Below are positions 9,377-19,832 of a DNA stretch of 64,000 bases, piece by piece. Position 1 is the first letter of the stretch, and each line of letters starts with the position of its first letter. The DNA is from Burkholderiales bacterium (lineage in GTDB: Bacteria > Pseudomonadota > Gammaproteobacteria > Burkholderiales > Usitatibacteraceae): positions 62,001-126,000 of the forward strand of contig JANYBL010000115.1 in the NCBI GenBank assembly GCA_025360815.1, read 5' to 3'. Both the position numbers and the translations under genes were made by a program. The notes beneath the pieces were generated by a model. The model made no database searches and was not told where the DNA came from. It saw only the letters and a list, made by a program, of their open reading frames with translations.

Positions 9377-11278
9377 ATGTTGCCGGAAACCAGCAAAGCC
9401 GCACCGCAAAGCCAGTTTGCGCTTCTTACCCAGCGGCGTTTTGCCCCATTCTTTTGGACGCAGTTTCTGGGCGCAGGCAACGATAATATTTTTAAGTTCG
9501 CGTTTACCGTATTGGCGACTTATCACGCCGCTGAGTGGGGTGGAATGGATGGCAAATTGGCGGGCCCGATTATTGGAGGGTTATTTATTTTGCCGTTTAT
9601 GCTGTTCTCAGCAACCGCTGGTCAAGTTGCTGATAAATACGATAAGGCGATGCTGGCAAGAATCGTTAAAAATCTCGAAATTATTTTCATGCTGGTGATT
9701 GCAGGTGGCTTTGTTTGGCATTCAGCTTTGTTGTTATTTATGGGCGTTTTTTTGATGGGTTGCCATTCCACACTGTTCGGACCGGTGAAGTTTTCGTACC
9801 TCCCGCAGCATTTGAACGATAACGAGCTCACCGGCGGCAACGGGATGGTAGAAATGGGCACATTCGTATCGATTTTGCTCGGCACGATGCTGGGGGGGGC
9901 GCTGGTCGCTATTCCCGATATGGGGCCAACTTATGTGGGTGTTGCATCGTTGGTATTTGCGTTGATGGGGCGGGTAGCTGCGCAATTTATTCCGGTCTCT
10001 CCCGCGCCAGCGCCGGATTTAAAGGTGAACTGGAATCCGTTCACCGAAACAATGGCCAACTTAAAGATCGCCGGGCAAAACCGCACCGTATTTTTATCGT
10101 TAATTGGCATTTCATGGCTGTGGTTTTTTGGCTCAATTTTTCTCACCTCATTTACCGGCTTTTCAAAACAAGTATTGAGCGGTAATGAGCAAGTCGTGAC
10201 GTTATTGTTGGCATTATTCTCGATCGGCATCGGCCTAGGTTGTGTGCTTTGCGAAAAAATGTCCGGCCATAAAGTGGAGATCGGATTGGTGCCATTCGGC
10301 TCAATTGGCATGACTATTTTTGCCGTTGATCTTTACTTCGCATCGCGTGGGTTGCAACCGCACGCGCTTACCGGGGCCGGAGAATTTATAAAACACCCCG
10401 AGCACTGGCGAGTGATGGCCGATTTATTTTTACTTGCAATGTTCTCCGGTTTTTACAGTGTGCCGCTTTACGCGCTGATGCAATCGCGTTCCGAACAGGC
10501 GTTTCGTGCCCGCATTGTCGCGGCCAACAATATTCTGAACGCGGTCTTCATGGTGATTGCGTCCGGCATGGCAGCAGCAATGCTGCATGGCGGATTGTCG
10601 TTACCCGAATTGTTTTTAGTTGTCGGCATTATGAACGCTGCGGTCGCACTCTTCATTTTCAAAATGGTGCCTGAATTTCTGATGCGTTTCCTGATCTGGA
10701 TGCTGATTCACACCTTTTATCGTGTCGATAAAAAGGGGATGGAAAACATTCCCGATGAGGGCGCCTGCGTGCTGGTTTGTAACCATGTGAGCTTTGTTGA
10801 CGCGCTGGTGGTGGGTGGCTGCATTCAGCGGCCGGTCAGGTTCGTGATGGATTTTCGGATTTTTAAAATTCCGGTGCTTAACTTCGTGTTCCGCACAGCC
10901 GGGACGATCCCGATTGCTTCGGCCAAGGAGGACCCAGCGATGCTGGATAAAGCTTATGAGCGGATTGATGCGTATCTCAAAGCGGGCGAAGTGGTTTGCA
11001 TTTTCCCCGAAGGCCGCATTACCGATAATGGCGATTTGTACCCATTTAAAAAGGGGATTACCCGGATCATTGAGCGGACACCTGTGCCCGTGATTCCGAT
11101 GGCGCTGCGCGGCCTGTGGGGTAGTTTTTTTTCGCGATGGGGCGGGACAGCGATGCGCTATCCGCGCGGCGTATTTTCCAATATAGCGTTGGTAATTGAT
11201 AAAGCTTGGCCACCAGCAGAGGTCACGCCGGAAGCGCTGCAATTTAAGGTGGCCGAATTGCGCGGGGAGATCAAGTAG
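9377..11278 (+). CDS. MFS transporter fused to PlsC-type acyltransferase
   Basis: A 633-residue fusion. Residues 1-430 form a 12-segment MFS permease similar to LplT, the lysophospholipid flippase. Residues about 440-633 form a 1-acyl-glycerol-3-phosphate acyltransferase domain with the NHVSFVDAL (HX4D) catalytic motif and the FPEGRITDNG phosphate-binding motif. The AMP-ligase domain found in the Aas-type triple fusions is absent. The likely role is import of lysophospholipid across the inner membrane and re-acylation, a repair pathway. The ATG at 9377 is preferred because GAGGAA lies just upstream; a TTG at 9359 would overlap the previous stop codon. Confidence 0.85.
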   Translation: MLPETSKAAPQSQFALLTQRRFAPFFWTQFLGAGNDNIFKFAFTVLATYHAAEWGGMDGKLAGPIIGGLFILPFMLFSATAGQVADKYDKAMLARIVKNLEIIFMLVIAGGFVWHSALLLFMGVFLMGCHSTLFGPVKFSYLPQHLNDNELTGGNGMVEMGTFVSILLGTMLGGALVAIPDMGPTYVGVASLVFALMGRVAAQFIPVSPAPAPDLKVNWNPFTETMANLKIAGQNRTVFLSLIGISWLWFFGSIFLTSFTGFSKQVLSGNEQVVTLLLALFSIGIGLGCVLCEKMSGHKVEIGLVPFGSIGMTIFAVDLYFASRGLQPHALTGAGEFIKHPEHWRVMADLFLLAMFSGFYSVPLYALMQSRSEQAFRARIVAANNILNAVFMVIASGMAAAMLHGGLSLPELFLVVGIMNAAVALFIFKMVPEFLMRFLIWMLIHTFYRVDKKGMENIPDEGACVLVCNHVSFVDALVVGGCIQRPVRFVMDFRIFKIPVLNFVFRTAGTIPIASAKEDPAMLDKAYERIDAYLKAGEVVCIFPEGRITDNGDLYPFKKGITRIIERTPVPVIPMALRGLWGSFFSRWGGTAMRYPRGVFSNIALVIDKAWPPAEVTPEALQFKVAELRGEIK

Positions 11279-11427
11279 TGTTTGACTGCCATCAGCGTGC
11301 GCTTTAAGTAGTTGAAGGCAAAACATCCTCGGCAAAGCAAGGCGAAACTGCACACCTCGCGTGCTACACTTTCCGTTCAGTTTTAGCTTTCATTTCAATT
11401 AAATTTTCTCGCAAAGAATCCAACGCT

Positions 11428-12591
11428 ATGTCTGGCAGCTCCATTGGAAATTTATTTAAAGTCACCAATTTTGGTGAATCCCATGGCCCCGCAATTGGCT
11501 GCGTGATTGACGGCTGTCCACCCGGTTTGGCGCTGACGGAGGCTGATATTCAAATTGATCTGGATCGACGCAAACCGGGCACTTCGCGACATGTCACGCA
11601 GCGGCGTGAAGGTGATGTGGTAGAAATCCTATCCGGTGTGTTTGAAGGCAAAACCACCGGCACGCCGATTGCGTTAATGATTCGCAACGAAGATCAGCGC
11701 AGCAAAGATTATTCCAACATCGCAGCGAGCTTTCGTCCTGGTCATGCCGATTACACGTATTTGCAAAAATACGGAGTGCGCGATTATCGCGGTGGCGGGC
11801 GCTCCTCGGCGCGATTGACTGCACCGACGGTGGCGGCTGGTGCGGTTGCAAAAAAATGGCTGGCCGAGCGTCATGGTGTGTTGGTACGTGGCTACCTAGC
11901 CCAGCTAGGGTCCGAAAAGGTGGCGTTTCAATCTTGGGATCAAGTAGGTGAGAATCCTTTTTTTGTTGCGAATTTGAATGTGCTTCCCGCACTTGAAACC
12001 TATATGGACAAGCTCCGTAAATCGGGCGAGAGCTGCGGTGCACGGATCAACGTGGTGGCAAGCGGCATGCCGGTCGGGTGGGGCGATCCCATTTATGATC
12101 GGTTAGATGCGGTGATTGCCCACGCGATGATGGGCATCAACGCGGTGAAGGGTGTCGAAATTGGTGCTGGCTTTGCGAGTATCGAGCAACTCGGCACCGA
12201 GCATTCCGATGAAATGTCGCCAGCGGGTTTTTTGTCGAATAATGCCGGCGGCGTTCTCGGCGGCATTTCAACCGGGCAAGATATTTTGGTCTCGATTGCG
12301 ATAAAACCGACGTCCTCGGTGCGGTTGGATCGCCATACCATTGACACGGCGGGTCATCCGGTGGTGATTAATACCCACGGCCGTCATGACCCATGTGTGG
12401 GCATCCGTGCCACACCGATCGCAGAAGCATTGCTGGCACTGGTGTTGGTGGATCGTGCGTTGATTCATCGCGGGCAAAATGCGGATGTGGTGACAGCCAC
12501 GCCAAAGGTCGCAGCACAGGCAAAGCCAGTTCAACTAGCGATGAATGCAGATGTAAAAACGCAAAACAACCCAGATCCGCATGAAGCCTGA
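11428..12591 (+). CDS. aroC: Chorismate synthase
   Basis: A 387-residue protein beginning [20 protein letters not shown], which includes the first chorismate synthase signature. Later come the FMN and EPSP-contacting segments [14 protein letters not shown] and [13 protein letters not shown]. The enzyme converts EPSP to chorismate with reduced FMN and feeds the tryptophan genes found further along the window. The last 25 residues are an Ala/Lys/Asn-rich tail without known function. The stop overlaps the guanine deaminase start by 11 nt, indicating translational coupling. Confidence 0.97.
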   Translation: MSGSSIGNLFKVTNFGESHGPAIGCVIDGCPPGLALTEADIQIDLDRRKPGTSRHVTQRREGDVVEILSGVFEGKTTGTPIALMIRNEDQRSKDYSNIAASFRPGHADYTYLQKYGVRDYRGGGRSSARLTAPTVAAGAVAKKWLAERHGVLVRGYLAQLGSEKVAFQSWDQVGENPFFVANLNVLPALETYMDKLRKSGESCGARINVVASGMPVGWGDPIYDRLDAVIAHAMMGINAVKGVEIGAGFASIEQLGTEHSDEMSPAGFLSNNAGGVLGGISTGQDILVSIAIKPTSSVRLDRHTIDTAGHPVVINTHGRHDPCVGIRATPIAEALLALVLVDRALIHRGQNADVVTATPKVAAQAKPVQLAMNADVKTQNNPDPHEA

Positions 12592-13927
12592 GCACGGTTT
12601 TAGCGAGGTAATGTCGTTAAGCTCGGGTCTAGGAGTCATTCGCGGGGCAGCACTCACATTTTGCGGCGATCCGTTTTTAATCGGCGCAGCCGCCGCGATG
12701 CGTTACGAATCCGATGCGTTGGTTGTGATGGAAGCCGGCAAGATCAAAGCATTTGGTGCGTATGCTGACATCAAAAAAACGCTCCCTGCCAATACAAAAA
12801 TCACCACCTATGCCGATGCGCTGATTTTGCCTGGTTTCATTGATCTACACGTCCATTACCCGCAAACACAGATCATCGGCGCGTATGGCAAACAACTTAT
12901 CGATTGGCTAAATCGATACACCTTTGTCGCCGAGCAGCAGTTTGCCGATATCGATCATGCGCGTGAGGTTTCGCAATTTTTTCTCGATGAGTGTTTGCGG
13001 GTTGGTACGACCACCGCGATGGTCTACGGCACCGTTCACTCCCATGCCACCGACGTATTTTTTGAAGCCGCTGCTGAGCGAAATATGCGCATGATCGCGG
13101 GTAAAGTGATGATGGATAGAAACGCGCCTGCCGCACTGTGCGATACAGCGCAGTCGGGCTACGACGACTCCAAAGCGTTGATTGAGAAATGGCATGGACA
13201 ACGGCGATTGGGCTATGCCATCACCCCGCGATTCGCACCAACCTCAAGCCCTGCACAGCTCGAAGCAGCCGGTGCATTGTGGCGTGAATTCCCGGATGTC
13301 CATATGCAAACTCACATCGCCGAAAACACCGATGAAGTCGCATGGGTTAGCCAGCTGTTCCCGAATCATCAAGGCTATTTGGATGTCTACGATCATTATG
13401 GATTAGTCAACAAACGCGCGGTGTTTGGGCATGGGATTCATCTCACGCATGCTGAATGGCAATGCTTGCATGAGGCAGGTGCTGGCGTGGCGCACTGTCC
13501 CACCTCGAATGAATTTTTGGGCAGCGGCTTGTTTCGGTTCGATAACGCCAAAAATAAAAGCCGCCCAGTGCGCGTCGGCTTGGGGACTGACATTGGCGCG
13601 GGCACTTGCCTGTCCCCACTGCGCACCATGGGCGAAGCCTACAAAATTGGGGAGCTTTGCGGAAACTCGTTATGCGCCGCTGACGCTTATTTTCTAGCAA
13701 CGCGTGGTGCCGCCGAGGCGCTACATTTGGACGATAAGATCGGCTCCATTGGGGTTGGGATGGAAGCTGATTTGGTGGTGCTCAATTTGAAATCGACGCC
13801 CCTCGTTGAGTTCAGAATGAAGTTTTGTAATTCGATTGAAGAAGTATTAGCCGTGCAAATGACAATGGCAGATGATCGAGCGACTCGAGCGGTTTATGTG
13901 GCGGGGAAGTTGGCATATGGGAATTGA
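12581..13927 (+). CDS. guaD: Guanine deaminase
   Basis: A 448-residue amidohydrolase of the usual GuaD length. Zinc-binding motifs are visible in order: [10 protein letters not shown] (HxH, near residue 90), [19 protein letters not shown], and [14 protein letters not shown] with the catalytic Asp. These match guanine deaminase rather than cytosine deaminase or atrazine-type hydrolases. It converts guanine to xanthine and ammonia in purine salvage. It overlaps aroC by 11 nt although the two pathways are unrelated. Confidence 0.92.
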   Translation: MKPEHGFSEVMSLSSGLGVIRGAALTFCGDPFLIGAAAAMRYESDALVVMEAGKIKAFGAYADIKKTLPANTKITTYADALILPGFIDLHVHYPQTQIIGAYGKQLIDWLNRYTFVAEQQFADIDHAREVSQFFLDECLRVGTTTAMVYGTVHSHATDVFFEAAAERNMRMIAGKVMMDRNAPAALCDTAQSGYDDSKALIEKWHGQRRLGYAITPRFAPTSSPAQLEAAGALWREFPDVHMQTHIAENTDEVAWVSQLFPNHQGYLDVYDHYGLVNKRAVFGHGIHLTHAEWQCLHEAGAGVAHCPTSNEFLGSGLFRFDNAKNKSRPVRVGLGTDIGAGTCLSPLRTMGEAYKIGELCGNSLCAADAYFLATRGAAEALHLDDKIGSIGVGMEADLVVLNLKSTPLVEFRMKFCNSIEEVLAVQMTMADDRATRAVYVAGKLAYGN

Positions 13928-14760
13928 GCGCGCGGAAATTGAGCGCTATGAGCGCTATTGCATCGGTTGATTTGGCAGCACAAACTCCGGAATGGATGGG
14001 CGGGACAAAAATTGTACTTTTTCGAAGAACGACGGCAAGAGCATGAAACTGTGGAATGGCTCAACATACATACCGCCACGGAATTTCTAGCGCCACAATA
14101 TCGCGCGCGATCGGGTGCACCACTAGCGGTAAAAGTTTGACAGGAAAAAATGTACAAATTCAAAAATGGTCTGTGACGTTTATTATTTCTGAACCATTCA
14201 ACGATATCAAAAATATTGATTCGAATATTCGTTTAGCGATAATACGCCAGACACAACGCCAGACACGAAGAATTTCATCAGAATAACGGTTCGGGGAGAG
14301 AATAATACGGATAAATAAATTTAACGGCATAGACTGGGCCAGACACAATCATTTTCATTCTTGAAAAAGAATAAACCCTAGTATCTGAGAGGGATTTGAA
14401 CAGAAAATACGTCGAAACGCCCGCCAACACAAGAGTTTCATATTCTGTGGGGCCATACGGCTTGAGGCGAAAAGCCGCCTGATTGCTAGAATCGCATCGC
14501 CTACCAACTCGCTATAATCGCCAGTGCAAGACCAGCAATCGCATGGCAATGTTTCCAAATGTGCCACATTGTTTATTGGCTCAATCACACTTTACTAAGT
14601 TTGCTTTCCGATTTGAAATCCGCTACGGATCGAAATTTTTCAAACAAGCCTTTGGTAGCCCAATATTGCAGTGCAGCATGTCCAGACTCACAGCAGGTAT
14701 AATCTGGTATAAATTTTATTTCCGTTTTCTATTCTGCAACTTCGGGCAAAAGCGATTTAC
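13928..14760. other. 833-nt gap without a recognisable gene
   Basis: No reading frame here has a convincing start, family motif or codon pattern. Visible items are a run of GAGCGC repeats just after guaD, one copy of the dispersed palindromic element near 14409-14438, and a TATAAT box at 14698-14703 that could be the -10 of the leuC promoter, although no good -35 stands 17 nt upstream. The region is AT-richer than the genes on either side. Confidence 0.6.
14385..14440. repeat. Dispersed intergenic palindromic element, copy 1
   Basis: The core at 14409-14428 contains TCGAAACGCCCG and matches the family core GCCTCGAAACGCCCGTCCAG at 15 of 20 positions; the tail AAGAGTTT stands at the same distance (22 nt from core start) as CGGACTTT in the best copies. 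Confidence 0.5.
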
Positions 14761-16191
14761 ATGACTCAGATTTCGGCATCAGCAGCTTCGTGCACGCTTT
14801 ACGACAAGCTCTGGAACGCCCACCGCGTCCACGACGAGCCCGATGGTACTGCGTTGATTTATATCGACCGTCATTTGGTGCATGAAGTCACGAGCCCGCA
14901 GGCATTTGAGGGCTTAGAGATTGCTGGCCGCAAACCGTGGCGCATCCATTCGATTGTGGCTACGGCCGACCATAACGTGCCAACCACGGGCCGCCAAGCG
15001 GGAATTGCCGACCCGATTTCGCGGCTGCAAGTAGAAACGCTGGATGCGAATATTGAAAAATTTGGTGTGCCTGTTTATTTCGGCATGAACGATGCGCGGC
15101 AGGGTATTGTGCATGTGATCGGTCCTGAGCAAGGCGCGACTTTGCCAGGCATGACGGTAGTGTGCGGGGATTCGCATACGTCAACCCATGGCGCATTCGC
15201 GGCGTTGGCGTTCGGTATCGGTACGTCCGAAGTCGAGCATGTGATGGCGACGCAATGTTTGGTTACCAAGAAATCGAAATCATTGTTGATACGTGTGGAA
15301 GGGAAGTCGGGGCGCGGCGTTACCGCTAAGGACATGGTGTTGGCCATCATCGGCAAAATCGGCACCGCAGGCGGAACCGGCCATGCGATAGAGTTCGCTG
15401 GCGCGGCGATTCGCGCGCTGTCGATGGAAGGCCGCATGACGGTTTGCAATATGGCGATTGAGGCTGGTGCGCGTGCGGGCATGATCGGCGTGGACGAGAA
15501 GACGATTGCGTATCTGCGGGGCCGGCCTCATGCGCCGCGTGAGAATGAGTTTGAGCAAGCGGCGCAATATTGGCGCACCTTGGTTAGCGATGACGGTGCC
15601 GTGTTTGATCGAGTGGTGGAGCTCGATGCCAGCACCATCAAGCCGCAAGTGACTTGGGGAACCTCACCTGAAATGGTGGTTGCCATCGATGGCGCGGTGC
15701 CAGAGCCGGCTACGGAATCTGACCCCGTCAAACGCGATGCGATGGAGCGGGCGTTGCAGTACATGGGCTTGAACTCTGGGACACCGATTGAACAAATCAA
15801 GATTGATAAAGTCTTTATCGGAAGCTGCACCAACTCGCGGATCGAGGATTTGCGCGCGGCGGCGGGTGTTGTGAAAGGGCGGCATATCGCGGCGAATGTA
15901 AAGCTGGCGATGGTGGTGCCGGGGTCTGGTTTAGTGAAGCGGCAAGCAGAATCGGAAGGTTTGGATAAAATTTTTGTAGCGGCGGGTTTTGAATGGCGTG
16001 AACCGGGTTGTTCGATGTGTTTGGGCATGAATGACGATAAGTTGTCGCCGGGCGAGCGTTGCGCATCGACCTCGAACCGTAATTTCGAAGGCCGCCAAGG
16101 CGCAGGTGGGCGAACGCATCTCGTCAGTCCCGAGATGGCTGCTGCAGCAGCGATTGCAGGGCGGTTCGCGGATGTGCGACAGGTTTTGTAG
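14761..16191 (+). CDS. leuC: 3-isopropylmalate dehydratase, large subunit
   Basis: A 476-residue aconitase-family protein. The [4Fe-4S] ligands appear in [13 protein letters not shown] (one Cys) and [11 protein letters not shown] (two Cys), and [14 protein letters not shown] is the conserved substrate loop. With LeuD it isomerises 2-isopropylmalate to 3-isopropylmalate. The normal Shine-Dalgarno is weak, but the start fits the family. The small subunit follows after an entericidin-type gene, and leuB follows that, so the three leucine genes probably form one transcription unit. Confidence 0.97.
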   Translation: MTQISASAASCTLYDKLWNAHRVHDEPDGTALIYIDRHLVHEVTSPQAFEGLEIAGRKPWRIHSIVATADHNVPTTGRQAGIADPISRLQVETLDANIEKFGVPVYFGMNDARQGIVHVIGPEQGATLPGMTVVCGDSHTSTHGAFAALAFGIGTSEVEHVMATQCLVTKKSKSLLIRVEGKSGRGVTAKDMVLAIIGKIGTAGGTGHAIEFAGAAIRALSMEGRMTVCNMAIEAGARAGMIGVDEKTIAYLRGRPHAPRENEFEQAAQYWRTLVSDDGAVFDRVVELDASTIKPQVTWGTSPEMVVAIDGAVPEPATESDPVKRDAMERALQYMGLNSGTPIEQIKIDKVFIGSCTNSRIEDLRAAAGVVKGRHIAANVKLAMVVPGSGLVKRQAESEGLDKIFVAAGFEWREPGCSMCLGMNDDKLSPGERCASTSNRNFEGRQGAGGRTHLVSPEMAAAAAIAGRFADVRQVL

Positions 16192-16278
16192 TTTTTTATG
16201 TTGTTCTGTTGTGTTTTGTAGTGGGCGGTTAAGTGTTGTACAGGTGGTAATTAATTTTTAATACTTTTGGAGAAAATA

Positions 16279-16407
16279 ATGCGTAAATTGTTATCGGTAT
16301 TGATGGGCTTGGCTGTTGTCGCTGCAGTCGCTGGCTGCAACACGGTTGAAGGCGTCGGCAAAGATGTAAAAAAAGGCGGAGATGTGATTGAGAAGGCTGC
16401 CAAGTAA
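16279..16407 (+). CDS. ecnA: Entericidin-family small lipoprotein
   Basis: A 42-residue protein, start chosen by GGAG 7 nt upstream. It has a short lipoprotein signal MRKLLSVLMGLAVVAAVAGC with a lipobox AVAGC, so it is lipidated at Cys20, followed by NTVEGVGKDVKKGG, the entericidin A/B signature. Entericidins are small envelope lipoproteins; in enteric bacteria EcnB promotes lysis and EcnA counteracts it. Here it is a lone copy between leuC and leuD. Symbol ecnA versus ecnB cannot be decided from sequence. Confidence 0.85.
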   Translation: MRKLLSVLMGLAVVAAVAGCNTVEGVGKDVKKGGDVIEKAAK

Positions 16408-16469
16408 TTTGCCAAATCAAGCTGCAAAGTAAGCAGGAGAGCAAGCAGTAAATTATGCAGTGAAATAAC

Positions 16470-16510
16470 TCGCTGGTAGAAAGCGGCCACGCAGCCGTTT
16501 CTACTAGCGA
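16470..16510 (+). promoter_or_regulatory. Stable hairpin between entericidin gene and leuD
   Basis: The strands TCGCTGGTAGAAAGCGGC (from 16470) and GCCGTTTCTACTAGCGA (to 16510) pair over about 16 bp with one mismatch and one bulge around a short loop. There is no T tract after it. It could stabilise the upstream message, partly terminate, or shield the leuD leader; it ends 28 nt before the leuD start. Confidence 0.6.
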
Positions 16511-16538
16511 TTCCTATTCGCAAAAAAGTTAGGTCTCA

Positions 16539-17177
16539 ATGGAAGCATTTCGTCAGCACATGGGCTTGGTCGCGCCGCTGGATCGCGCGAATGTCGATAC
16601 CGACGCGATTATCCCTAAACAATTTTTAAAGTCGATCAAGCGTTCCGGCTTCGGGCCGAATTTGTTTGACGAGTGGCGCTACATGGACCACGGCGAGCCC
16701 GGCGTGGACAACTCGCGCCGCGTGCTGAATCCGAATTTCGTGTTGAACCAAGACCGCTATCGCGGCGCGACGGTGCTGCTCACGCGCAAAAATTTTGGCT
16801 GCGGGTCATCGCGTGAACATGCGCCGTGGGCGCTGCAACAGTTTGGATTTAAGGCGATTGTTGCGCCGTCATTTGCCGACATTTTTTTCAATAATTGCTT
16901 TAAAAATGGTTTGCTGCCGATTGTTTTGTCGGAAGCAGAAGTTGACCATCTTTTTAATGCCACCCTTGCCACTCTTGGCATGAAACTTAATATTGATTTA
17001 GCGCGACAAGTGGTGGAAATCCCCGGCGCAGAAGCCTACCAATTTGACGTCGAGGATCATCGCAAACAAAGTTTGTTGAACGGCTGGGATGAGATCGGTC
17101 TGTCACTATTGCAGGCAGACAAAATCCGCGCCTACGAGGCCGCGCGGCAAACCCGCGAGCCGTGGATTTTCTCGTAA
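16539..17177 (+). CDS. leuD: 3-isopropylmalate dehydratase, small subunit
   Basis: A 212-residue protein of standard LeuD length, with the family segments [17 protein letters not shown] near the N-terminus, [19 protein letters not shown] in the middle (active-site Arg-containing loop) and the [13 protein letters not shown] region. It forms the LeuCD heterodimer with the large subunit encoded about 350 nt upstream. It is followed at 30 nt by leuB. Confidence 0.97.
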   Translation: MEAFRQHMGLVAPLDRANVDTDAIIPKQFLKSIKRSGFGPNLFDEWRYMDHGEPGVDNSRRVLNPNFVLNQDRYRGATVLLTRKNFGCGSSREHAPWALQQFGFKAIVAPSFADIFFNNCFKNGLLPIVLSEAEVDHLFNATLATLGMKLNIDLARQVVEIPGAEAYQFDVEDHRKQSLLNGWDEIGLSLLQADKIRAYEAARQTREPWIFS

Positions 17178-17207
17178 CCCTTCAAGAAACCAAAAAAAAA
17201 GTCAAAA

Positions 17208-18269
17208 ATGAAAATAGCAGTAATGGCGGGTGACGGAATCGGCCCGGAAATCATGACCGAAGCCCTCAAGGTATTGGATGTTCTGAAGCGCGACGGTTTA
17301 AAAATTGAAACAGAATGGGCGTTGGTTGGCGGCGCCGCCTATGATGCGGTTGGCCACCCGTTACCGCCTGCCACCCTCGCATTGGCAAAATCTGCCGATG
17401 CGGTGCTGTTTGGATCGGTCGGTGGCCCGCAATACGACGCGTTGCCACGCGAACACCGGCCTGAAAAAGCAATTTTGGGATTGCGCAAAGAATGTGATTT
17501 TTTTGCGAATTTACGGCCTGCTAATGTGTTTCCAGAATTGGCCGATGCGTCAACTTTGAAACCGGAAGTGGTGGCTGGCTTGGACATCATGATTATTCGT
17601 GAGCTCACCGGTGATATTTATTTTGGCGAGCCGCGAAGCATCTCCGGTGAAAAAGGCCAGCGGGTCGGTATCAACACCATGCACTACACCGAGGCGCAAA
17701 TTCGCCGCATCATGCATGTAGGATTTCGTACGGCGCGGCAGCGTAACAATAAGCTGTGCTCGATTGATAAAATGAACGTGCTCGAAGCGATGCAGCTTTG
17801 GCGGGACATTGCGATTGAAATTGCGCCAGAGTACCCCGATGTTGAACTAACGCATATGTTGGTGGACAACGCCGCGATGCAGCTCATTCGTAATCCGAAG
17901 CAGTTTGATGTGATGGTGGCGGGCAATTTGTTTGGCGATATTTTGTCAGATGAGGCGTCGATGCTCACCGGCTCTATTGGTATGTTGCCATCGGCCTCGC
18001 TTGACGCAAACGGCAAAGGGCTATACGAGCCGATTCACGGCTCGGCCCCCGATATTGCTGGGCGCGGGTTGGCGAATCCGTTGGCGCAAATTTTGTCGGC
18101 GGCGATGATGTTGCGCTACACATTTAATTTGCCTGATACCGCAAATCGGATCGAGGATGCTGTGCGCAAAACGCTGGCGCAAGGCTTGCGGACGAGCGAT
18201 ATTGCGAAGCCGAACGAGGTCAAAGCGAGTACAAGCGAAATGGGTGATGCAGTCGTCGCAAACATGTAA
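17208..18269 (+). CDS. leuB: 3-isopropylmalate dehydrogenase
   Basis: A 353-residue NAD-dependent decarboxylating dehydrogenase beginning [19 protein letters not shown]. The substrate and metal ligands lie in [13 protein letters not shown], in the conserved Tyr/Lys region, and in [23 protein letters not shown] specificity fits the C-terminal [17 protein letters not shown] segment. It oxidises 3-isopropylmalate to the 2-keto precursor of leucine. It ends the leu cluster, and one copy of the palindromic repeat family separates it from asd. Confidence 0.97.
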   Translation: MKIAVMAGDGIGPEIMTEALKVLDVLKRDGLKIETEWALVGGAAYDAVGHPLPPATLALAKSADAVLFGSVGGPQYDALPREHRPEKAILGLRKECDFFANLRPANVFPELADASTLKPEVVAGLDIMIIRELTGDIYFGEPRSISGEKGQRVGINTMHYTEAQIRRIMHVGFRTARQRNNKLCSIDKMNVLEAMQLWRDIAIEIAPEYPDVELTHMLVDNAAMQLIRNPKQFDVMVAGNLFGDILSDEASMLTGSIGMLPSASLDANGKGLYEPIHGSAPDIAGRGLANPLAQILSAAMMLRYTFNLPDTANRIEDAVRKTLAQGLRTSDIAKPNEVKASTSEMGDAVVANM

Positions 18270-18292
18270 CATCGTTTTGAAACGCTAGTAGG

Positions 18293-18340
18293 GGCGGCGT
18301 TTTCGAGGCAAAAGTGCTTCAAAGCGCTCGTCCAGGCTCG
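18293..18340. repeat. Dispersed intergenic palindromic element, copy 2
   Basis: It lies between leuB and asd. The left arm GGCGTTTTCGAGGCA and the core GCTTCAAAGCGCTCGTCCAG (18316-18335) match the family; differences from the consensus core are single transitions. Confidence 0.6.
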
Positions 18341-18373
18341 CGATTAATCTAAATCAGTTTTTGGAGTTGGGAA

Positions 18374-19510
18374 ATGCTAAAAGTAGGGCTAGTCGGTTGG
18401 CGCGGCATGGTGGGTTCAGTATTGATGGATCGGATGCGCGCGGAAAACGATTTCGCATTAATTGAATCCGTGTTTTTTACCACCTCAAATGTCGGCGGCA
18501 CAGCACCCAAAGAAGCGCAAGGCGCGCCGCTAAAGGATGCCAAGGACATTGCCGCGTTAGCACTGATGGATGTCATCATCACGTGTCAGGGTGGCGATTA
18601 CACGGCCGAAATTTATCCTCAGCTTCGCCAAGCGAGCTGGAAAGGCTACTGGATTGATGCCGCCAAGACATTGCGTATGCAAGACGATGCGGTGATTATT
18701 CTCGATCCGGTAAACATGCCGGTGATTCAATCGGCAATCACAAAAGGTGTGAAAAATTATATCGGCGGAAATTGTACGGTGAGCTGTATGTTGATCGGAT
18801 TGGGCGGCTTGTTTAGGGCTGATTTGATTGAGTGGATGACCTGCATGACTTACCAAGCAGCCTCTGGTGGCGGCGCGCAGCATATGCGTGAATTGCTCAC
18901 CCAATTTGGAACGTTGAACGCTGAGGTTAAATCGTTACTAGATGATCCTCATTCGGCAATTTTGGAAATTGATCGTAAAATTTTGGCCAAGCAGCATGCG
19001 TTGGCGGCGGATGAAACGCAGAATTTCGGCGTGCCGCTTGCGGGTAACTTGATTCCGTGGATCGATAAAGACATGCGGGACATGGGAAATACGGGGATGT
19101 CGCTCGAAGAGTGGAAAGGCATGGCCGAGACCAATAAAATTTTGGGGCGCGGCCCGGCATTTGGGACGGTTGCTACACCGATTGATAGCCTTTGCGTGCG
19201 TGTGGGGGCAATGCGGTGTCATAGCCAAGCTTTGACGATCAAGCTCAAACGCGACATCCCCCTCGCCGATATTGAGGCGATTTTGGCGAACGACAACCCA
19301 TGGGCACGAGTGATCCCGAATAGTCGCGAACAGTCGATGCGGGAGCTCACGCCGGCTGCCGTGACCGGCAATATGCACATTCCCGTCGGCCGTTTGCGGA
19401 AGTTGGTTATGGGGCCGGAATATCTGAGTGCATTTACGGTCGGCGATCAATTATTGTGGGGGGCGGCCGAGCCATTACGTCGTATGTTACGGATTTTATT
19501 GGAAAAATAG
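18374..19510 (+). CDS. asd: Aspartate-semialdehyde dehydrogenase
   Basis: A 378-residue enzyme of the Gram-negative Asd type. It opens with the nucleotide-binding [17 protein letters not shown]; the catalytic Cys is C134 in [10 protein letters not shown]; and the substrate Arg and general-base His lie in [16 protein letters not shown]. It reduces aspartyl phosphate to the semialdehyde used for lysine, diaminopimelate, methionine and threonine synthesis. Its position between the leu genes and fimV is the usual betaproteobacterial order. Confidence 0.97.
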   Translation: MLKVGLVGWRGMVGSVLMDRMRAENDFALIESVFFTTSNVGGTAPKEAQGAPLKDAKDIAALALMDVIITCQGGDYTAEIYPQLRQASWKGYWIDAAKTLRMQDDAVIILDPVNMPVIQSAITKGVKNYIGGNCTVSCMLIGLGGLFRADLIEWMTCMTYQAASGGGAQHMRELLTQFGTLNAEVKSLLDDPHSAILEIDRKILAKQHALAADETQNFGVPLAGNLIPWIDKDMRDMGNTGMSLEEWKGMAETNKILGRGPAFGTVATPIDSLCVRVGAMRCHSQALTIKLKRDIPLADIEAILANDNPWARVIPNSREQSMRELTPAAVTGNMHIPVGRLRKLVMGPEYLSAFTVGDQLLWGAAEPLRRMLRILLEK

Positions 19511-19565
19511 CCAAAATCGATGATTTGTCAGGGTTGATTTACAGTTTGCTTAAAGCCGTCTTAGA

Positions 19566-19642
19566 GAGCTGCTTTAAAAGCTGCCTTAAAGCTGCCTTAA
19601 AGCTGCCTTAAAGCCACTTTAAAGCCACTTTGAAGCCACTTT
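19566..19642. repeat. 11-bp tandem repeat between asd and fimV
   Basis: Three exact AAAGCTGCCTT units (19577-19609) run directly into two AAAGCCACTTT units and one GAAGCCACTTT (19610-19642); a decayed unit precedes them. The array ends about 190 nt before the fimV start. The rest of the 322-nt gap, 19511-19832, holds no gene; the fimV promoter should lie in its last 150 nt. Confidence 0.85.
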
Positions 19643-19832
19643 GCGCTAGGTTTAACCCGTTGTGAACCAACTTTGAAGTAGCGCTAAAACACCTTTAATT
19701 CGCCTATCCCGCAAATGTGGGTTGAAATATTGTCCGCTTTCGCTTCTAATGCTAGAAAGCAAATAAAGTTGCAACAATAACTCATTGATGTTATTTTAAA
19801 TTATCCAAAAAACGAAGGGTTGGGGTTTAAGA

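Noticed and set aside
14355-14470. tRNA-like stretch on the minus strand (TTCAAAT near a CCCTC)
   Set aside because: No consistent acceptor, D and anticodon stems can be drawn; the similarity is covered by the palindromic repeat copy.
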